A stretch of 9,826 bases of DNA, taken from the NCBI GenBank assembly GCA_900770865.1, contig CAAGLU010000220.1:1-9826 (forward strand), written 5' to 3'. The notes under the pieces are model-generated. The model did no database searches. It was not told the DNA's origin and saw nothing but the letters and a program-made list of their open reading frames with translations. Made by a program: the position numbers and the translations under genes. Positions 7,829 to 9,826 of this stretch are shown here, in pieces; position 1 is the first letter of the stretch; the number at the start of each line of letters is the position of its first letter. Origin of the DNA: an uncultured Atopobiaceae bacterium (GTDB lineage Bacteria; Actinomycetota; Coriobacteriia; Coriobacteriales; Atopobiaceae).

Positions 7829-7835
7829 GCACATC

Positions 7836-8960
7836 ATGAGTGAAATCAAGAAGTCTCTGTCCGCCGCTATGCTCGACAGGCGTCAGGCCATCGCCCTGGG
7901 GCTCGGCAGCGTGGGCGCGCTCGCCCTTGCCGGCTGCGGCGGCTCTGGCTCCAGCTCCAGCTCGTCCGATAGCTCCGCCTCTGGGTCCGATTCCGAGCAG
8001 AGCAGCTACAAGGTCGCCATGATCATGAGCGGCATCATCACCGACGGCGGCTGGGATCAGGGCCACTATGAGTCCCTCAAGAGGGCCCTGGAGTCTCACC
8101 CCAAGTGGACCATGCTCGAGCCCAAGGAGAACACGGCAGACGCCGACGCTGCCACCGCAGCCCAGACCTACGTCGACCAGGACGTTGACCTCATCATCGG
8201 CAACGGGAACCAGTTTGCCTCTGACTGGGCCGAGGTCGTTGCGGACGCGGCCGACAGCCACCCCAAGGTTCACTTCCTCATCACCAACACCGACCCCACA
8301 ACCGAGATGACCGACTACGAGACCCTCGATCCCGTCGAGACGGTTCTTCCCGACTTCAAGCAGACGGGTGCTCTCGCCGGCGTGGTGGCTGGCCTCATGA
8401 CGCAGACCAAGAGCATCGGCTTCATCGGCGGCATGAAGCTCCCCTCCACGATTACCAAGTACTCCGCATACCTGGCGGCTGCTCAGAAGATTGACCCGTC
8501 GATTCAGGGCCAGTACAACTTCGAGGCCGGCTTTACCGATGCGTCTCTCGGCACCAACCTCACGCAGCAGTGGATTGACTCCAACAACGTCGACGTCATG
8601 TGGGGTGACGCCTCGGCTGTCGACAACGGCGCACGCCAGGCGCTCGAGGCCGCAGGTGCCGACACGCACTTCGACATCGCGCAGCCCATCGACATCGTGG
8701 GTGACGACCAGCCTACCGTTGTGACCTCCACCGTCACCGACTGGATGATTGGCCAGGCCATGGACGAGATTGAGTCTGGCTCCTTTGGCGGCGGCAAGGC
8801 CATTACCGGTAACATGGACAACGGTGGCATCACGCTTGGCAAGTTCTCTGACAAGGTCTCCCAGGACGTTCAGGACAAGATCAAGGAGTACTCCGAGCAG
8901 ATCAAGGCCGGCACCTTCGTCACCGACGATGAGGTCTCTGCCATCCAGAACACGCTCTAG
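7836..8960 (+). CDS. BMP/PnrA-family substrate-binding lipoprotein 1
   Basis: From ATG 7836 this is a 374-residue extracellular lipoprotein of the Bmp/PnrA type, the solute receptor for the importer encoded just upstream. The signal peptide runs to a lipobox LAGC with acylated Cys34; a Ser/Gly/Asp-rich linker (36-57) follows, and the mature domain begins at YKVAMIMSG (58-66). Family features include the N-terminal DGGWDQGHYESL (70-81), the helical DADAATAAQTYVDQ region, GFIGGMKLPSTITKY (195-209), corresponding to the conserved GFxGG motif, and a DxxWGDAS/GDDQP region in the second lobe. The signal peptide contains twin arginines (LDRRQAIALG, 13-22), so Tat export is possible; a Sec route cannot be excluded. 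Known relatives bind purine nucleosides (PnrA of Treponema) or nucleosides broadly (lactococcal BmpA). Specificity here is not readable by eye. The gene ends at a strong terminator and is the last gene of the transporter unit. Confidence 0.9.
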   Translation: MSEIKKSLSAAMLDRRQAIALGLGSVGALALAGCGGSGSSSSSSDSSASGSDSEQSSYKVAMIMSGIITDGGWDQGHYESLKRALESHPKWTMLEPKENTADADAATAAQTYVDQDVDLIIGNGNQFASDWAEVVADAADSHPKVHFLITNTDPTTEMTDYETLDPVETVLPDFKQTGALAGVVAGLMTQTKSIGFIGGMKLPSTITKYSAYLAAAQKIDPSIQGQYNFEAGFTDASLGTNLTQQWIDSNNVDVMWGDASAVDNGARQALEAAGADTHFDIAQPIDIVGDDQPTVVTSTVTDWMIGQAMDEIESGSFGGGKAITGNMDNGGITLGKFSDKVSQDVQDKIKEYSEQIKAGTFVTDDEVSAIQNTL

Positions 8961-8976
8961 GACGTTCACCGCATCA

Positions 8977-9008
8977 GGGGCCGCTTCCTTCGGGGGCGGC
9001 CCTTTTTT
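8977..9008 (+). terminator. Rho-independent terminator after the BMP lipoprotein 1 gene
   Basis: GGGCCGC (8978-8984) pairs with GCGGCCC (8996-9002). The stem continues inward through U-G and C-G pairs to a UUC loop (8989-8991) and is followed directly by six T (9003-9008). It begins 16 nt after the stop codon and separates the transporter unit from the deaminase gene. Confidence 0.9.
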
Positions 9009-9076
9009 GGCTGTATACTCCTGCAAAAGGTAATACCAATCGGTTCATTGCTTCGAGCCGGAGAGGAGTAGGGAGT
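9007..9076 (+). promoter_or_regulatory. Probable promoter and ribosome site of the deaminase gene
   Basis: The stretch after the terminator is noticeably AT-richer than the genes. Possible -10 hexamers are TATACT (9014-9019) and TAATAC (9031-9036). The second has TTGGCT (9007-9012) 18 nt upstream as a weak -35. GGTA-A-TACC (9029-9037) is a short palindrome that could be an operator half. AGGAG (9064-9068) lies 8 nt before ATG 9077. A promoter is expected because a terminator precedes this gene, but the exact hexamers are a guess. Confidence 0.35.
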
Positions 9077-9574
9077 ATGGCGCGCAAGGAGTTCTCGCAC
9101 GACGAGGACGTGGCACTGCTGAGAAGGGCCATCGAGGTCTCCAAGAGCTCGCGCGAGCACGGGAACACGCCGTTTGGGGCAATTCTCGTCTCGCCCGAGG
9201 GCGAGGTTCTTCTCGAGCAGGAGAACGTCGAGATCGAGACGCACAAGTGTACGGGGCACGCAGAGACGCAGCTCATGGAGCGCGCGAGCCAGCAGTACGA
9301 GAAGGGCTACCTCTGGGACTGCTCTCTCTACACGTCTGCCGAGCCCTGCTCGATGTGCTCTGGCGCCATCTACTGGGGAAACGTGGGGCGCGTGGTCTAT
9401 GCCATGACCGAGCGCAGGCTCCTCGAGCTCACGGGCTCAAACGAGCAAAACCCCACGTTTGACCTGCCGTGCAGGAAGATCTTTGCCGCTGGCCAGAAGC
9501 CCATCGAGGTCGTGGGGCCGTTCCCCGAGCTTGAGGCCGAGGCCGCGGCTGTACATGCGGGGTATTGGGACTAG
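9077..9574 (+). CDS. Cytidine-deaminase-fold nucleobase deaminase, probably guanine deaminase-like
   Basis: This 165-residue cytoplasmic zinc hydrolase belongs to the CMP/dCMP/guanine/tRNA-adenosine deaminase fold. The zinc and catalytic motif is HAE with H61 as ligand and E63 as proton shuttle; PCSMC supplies ligands C91 and C94. NTPFGAILV (30-38) is the conserved N-terminal substrate-binding strand. LYTSAEPCSMCSGAIYW (84-100) resembles the small guanine deaminases (B. subtilis GuaD, ~156 residues) more than tRNA adenosine deaminase TadA. The C-terminal PCRKIFAAGQKPIEVVGP stretch and a tail ending GYWD recall a subgroup usually annotated only as nucleoside deaminase. In this setting deamination of guanine to xanthine would feed the molybdenum hydroxylase; cytosine, adenosine or an unusual base are alternatives. 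It sits between two BMP lipoprotein genes, behind a terminator and 40 nt before the second lipoprotein gene, with which it is probably co-transcribed. Confidence 0.85.
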   Translation: MARKEFSHDEDVALLRRAIEVSKSSREHGNTPFGAILVSPEGEVLLEQENVEIETHKCTGHAETQLMERASQQYEKGYLWDCSLYTSAEPCSMCSGAIYWGNVGRVVYAMTERRLLELTGSNEQNPTFDLPCRKIFAAGQKPIEVVGPFPELEAEAAAVHAGYWD

Positions 9575-9597
9575 GGCAGGCACAGGGAAGCCTGTCC
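9574..9597 (+). other. Short hairpin between deaminase and second BMP gene
   Basis: GGGCAGGC (9574-9581, starting on the last base of the stop codon) pairs with GCCTGTCC (9590-9597) through eight pairs including one G-U, with an 8-nt loop. No T-run follows, and a ribosome site (GGGAGGT, 9604-9610) comes 7 nt later, so this is more likely an intercistronic mRNA element than a terminator. Confidence 0.4.
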
Positions 9598-9614
9598 AGG
9601 AGAGGGAGGTACCA

Positions 9615-9826
9615 ATGGCAAACGTTACGCGCAGGGATGCCATCTCGCTTAGCCTGGGAGGCGCTGCGGCCGCATGCGGGCTTGCGCTTGCGGGATGCGG
9701 GTCCTCTTCAAGTGGGTCTGGCACGGACGCCACCGAGAAGACCAGCTACAAGGTGGCAATGGTCATCAGCGGCCCAAAGAACGACGGTGGCTGGGGCCAG
9801 GGCCACTACGAGTCTCTCACCAAGGC
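9615..9826 (+). CDS. BMP/PnrA-family substrate-binding lipoprotein 2, N-terminal part (cut by window end)
   Basis: The first 70 codons of a second binding lipoprotein are present; the frame is still open at the window edge. Start ATG 9615 has GGGAGGT (9604-9610) 4 nt upstream. The signal peptide carries twin arginines (VTRRDAISLSL, 4-14) and lipobox LAGC with Cys28; a Ser/Gly linker follows and the mature domain begins YKVAMVISG. The next stretch, DGGWGQGHYESL, is nearly identical to DGGWDQGHYESL of lipoprotein 1, so the two are clear paralogues. Differences lie in the signal peptide, linker and residues just before this motif (GPKND against GIITD). It could supply an alternative receptor to the same ATPase and permeases, or belong to another transporter beyond the window. 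Confidence 0.88.
   Translation, partial: MANVTRRDAISLSLGGAAAACGLALAGCGSSSSGSGTDATEKTSYKVAMVISGPKNDGGWGQGHYESLTK

Noticed and set aside
7785..7835. Upstream in-frame ATG as the start of BMP lipoprotein 1
   Set aside because: The extra residues are not signal-like, and a strong ribosome site sits just before ATG 7836, which gives a proper lipoprotein signal peptide.
7679..7835. Purine riboswitch in the lipoprotein leader
   Set aside because: Stem-loops are present, but I do not see the conserved loop and junction sequences of the guanine/adenine class.
7755..9026. 423-codon open frame on the - strand across the lipoprotein gene
   Set aside because: Antisense to a clear BMP lipoprotein and running through its terminator; composition is that of a shadow frame.

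Overview
The window is GC-rich, bacterial and fully packed on the + strand. It reads as part of an anaerobic purine-catabolism locus. High-GC codon use, strong GGAGG-type ribosome sites, Ser-rich lipoprotein linkers and the gene set suggest an anaerobic gut actinobacterium of the Coriobacteriia (Olsenella/Atopobium/Eggerthella-like). That placement comes from style and recall, not from a search.

Layout. (1) 1-693: 3' end of a YgfK-like flavin/iron-sulfur oxidoreductase. (2) 780-1250: a small soluble protein resembling the C-terminal ferredoxin part of RnfB, with four Cx2Cx2Cx3C motifs. (3) 1263-4061: an XdhD-type molybdenum hydroxylase that fuses a two-[2Fe-2S] domain to the molybdopterin domain and has no FAD domain. 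(4) 4131-8960: a complete BMP-family (nucleoside-type) ABC importer, made of a double ATPase, two permeases and a lipoprotein. It ends at a clear Rho-independent terminator (8977-9008). (5) 9077-9574: a small zinc nucleobase deaminase, probably guanine-type. (6) 9615-9826: the start of a second BMP lipoprotein, cut by the window edge.

How the parts may work together (inference). The importer, with two alternative binding proteins, would bring in purine nucleosides or bases. The deaminase would convert an amino-purine such as guanine to xanthine. The XdhD-like enzyme would hydroxylate (or reductively dehydroxylate) purines at its Mo site. Because that enzyme lacks FAD, electrons would pass through its [2Fe-2S] clusters to the four-cluster ferredoxin and on to the flavoprotein YgfK. 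The gene order YgfK - ferredoxin - XdhD is the best structural hint for such a chain.

Intergenic regions are short. Three carry hairpins without a U-tract (700-754, 7680-7775, 9574-9597), and one carries a canonical terminator. No RNA genes, mobile elements, CRISPR arrays or large repeats were seen. No gene on the - strand is convincing.
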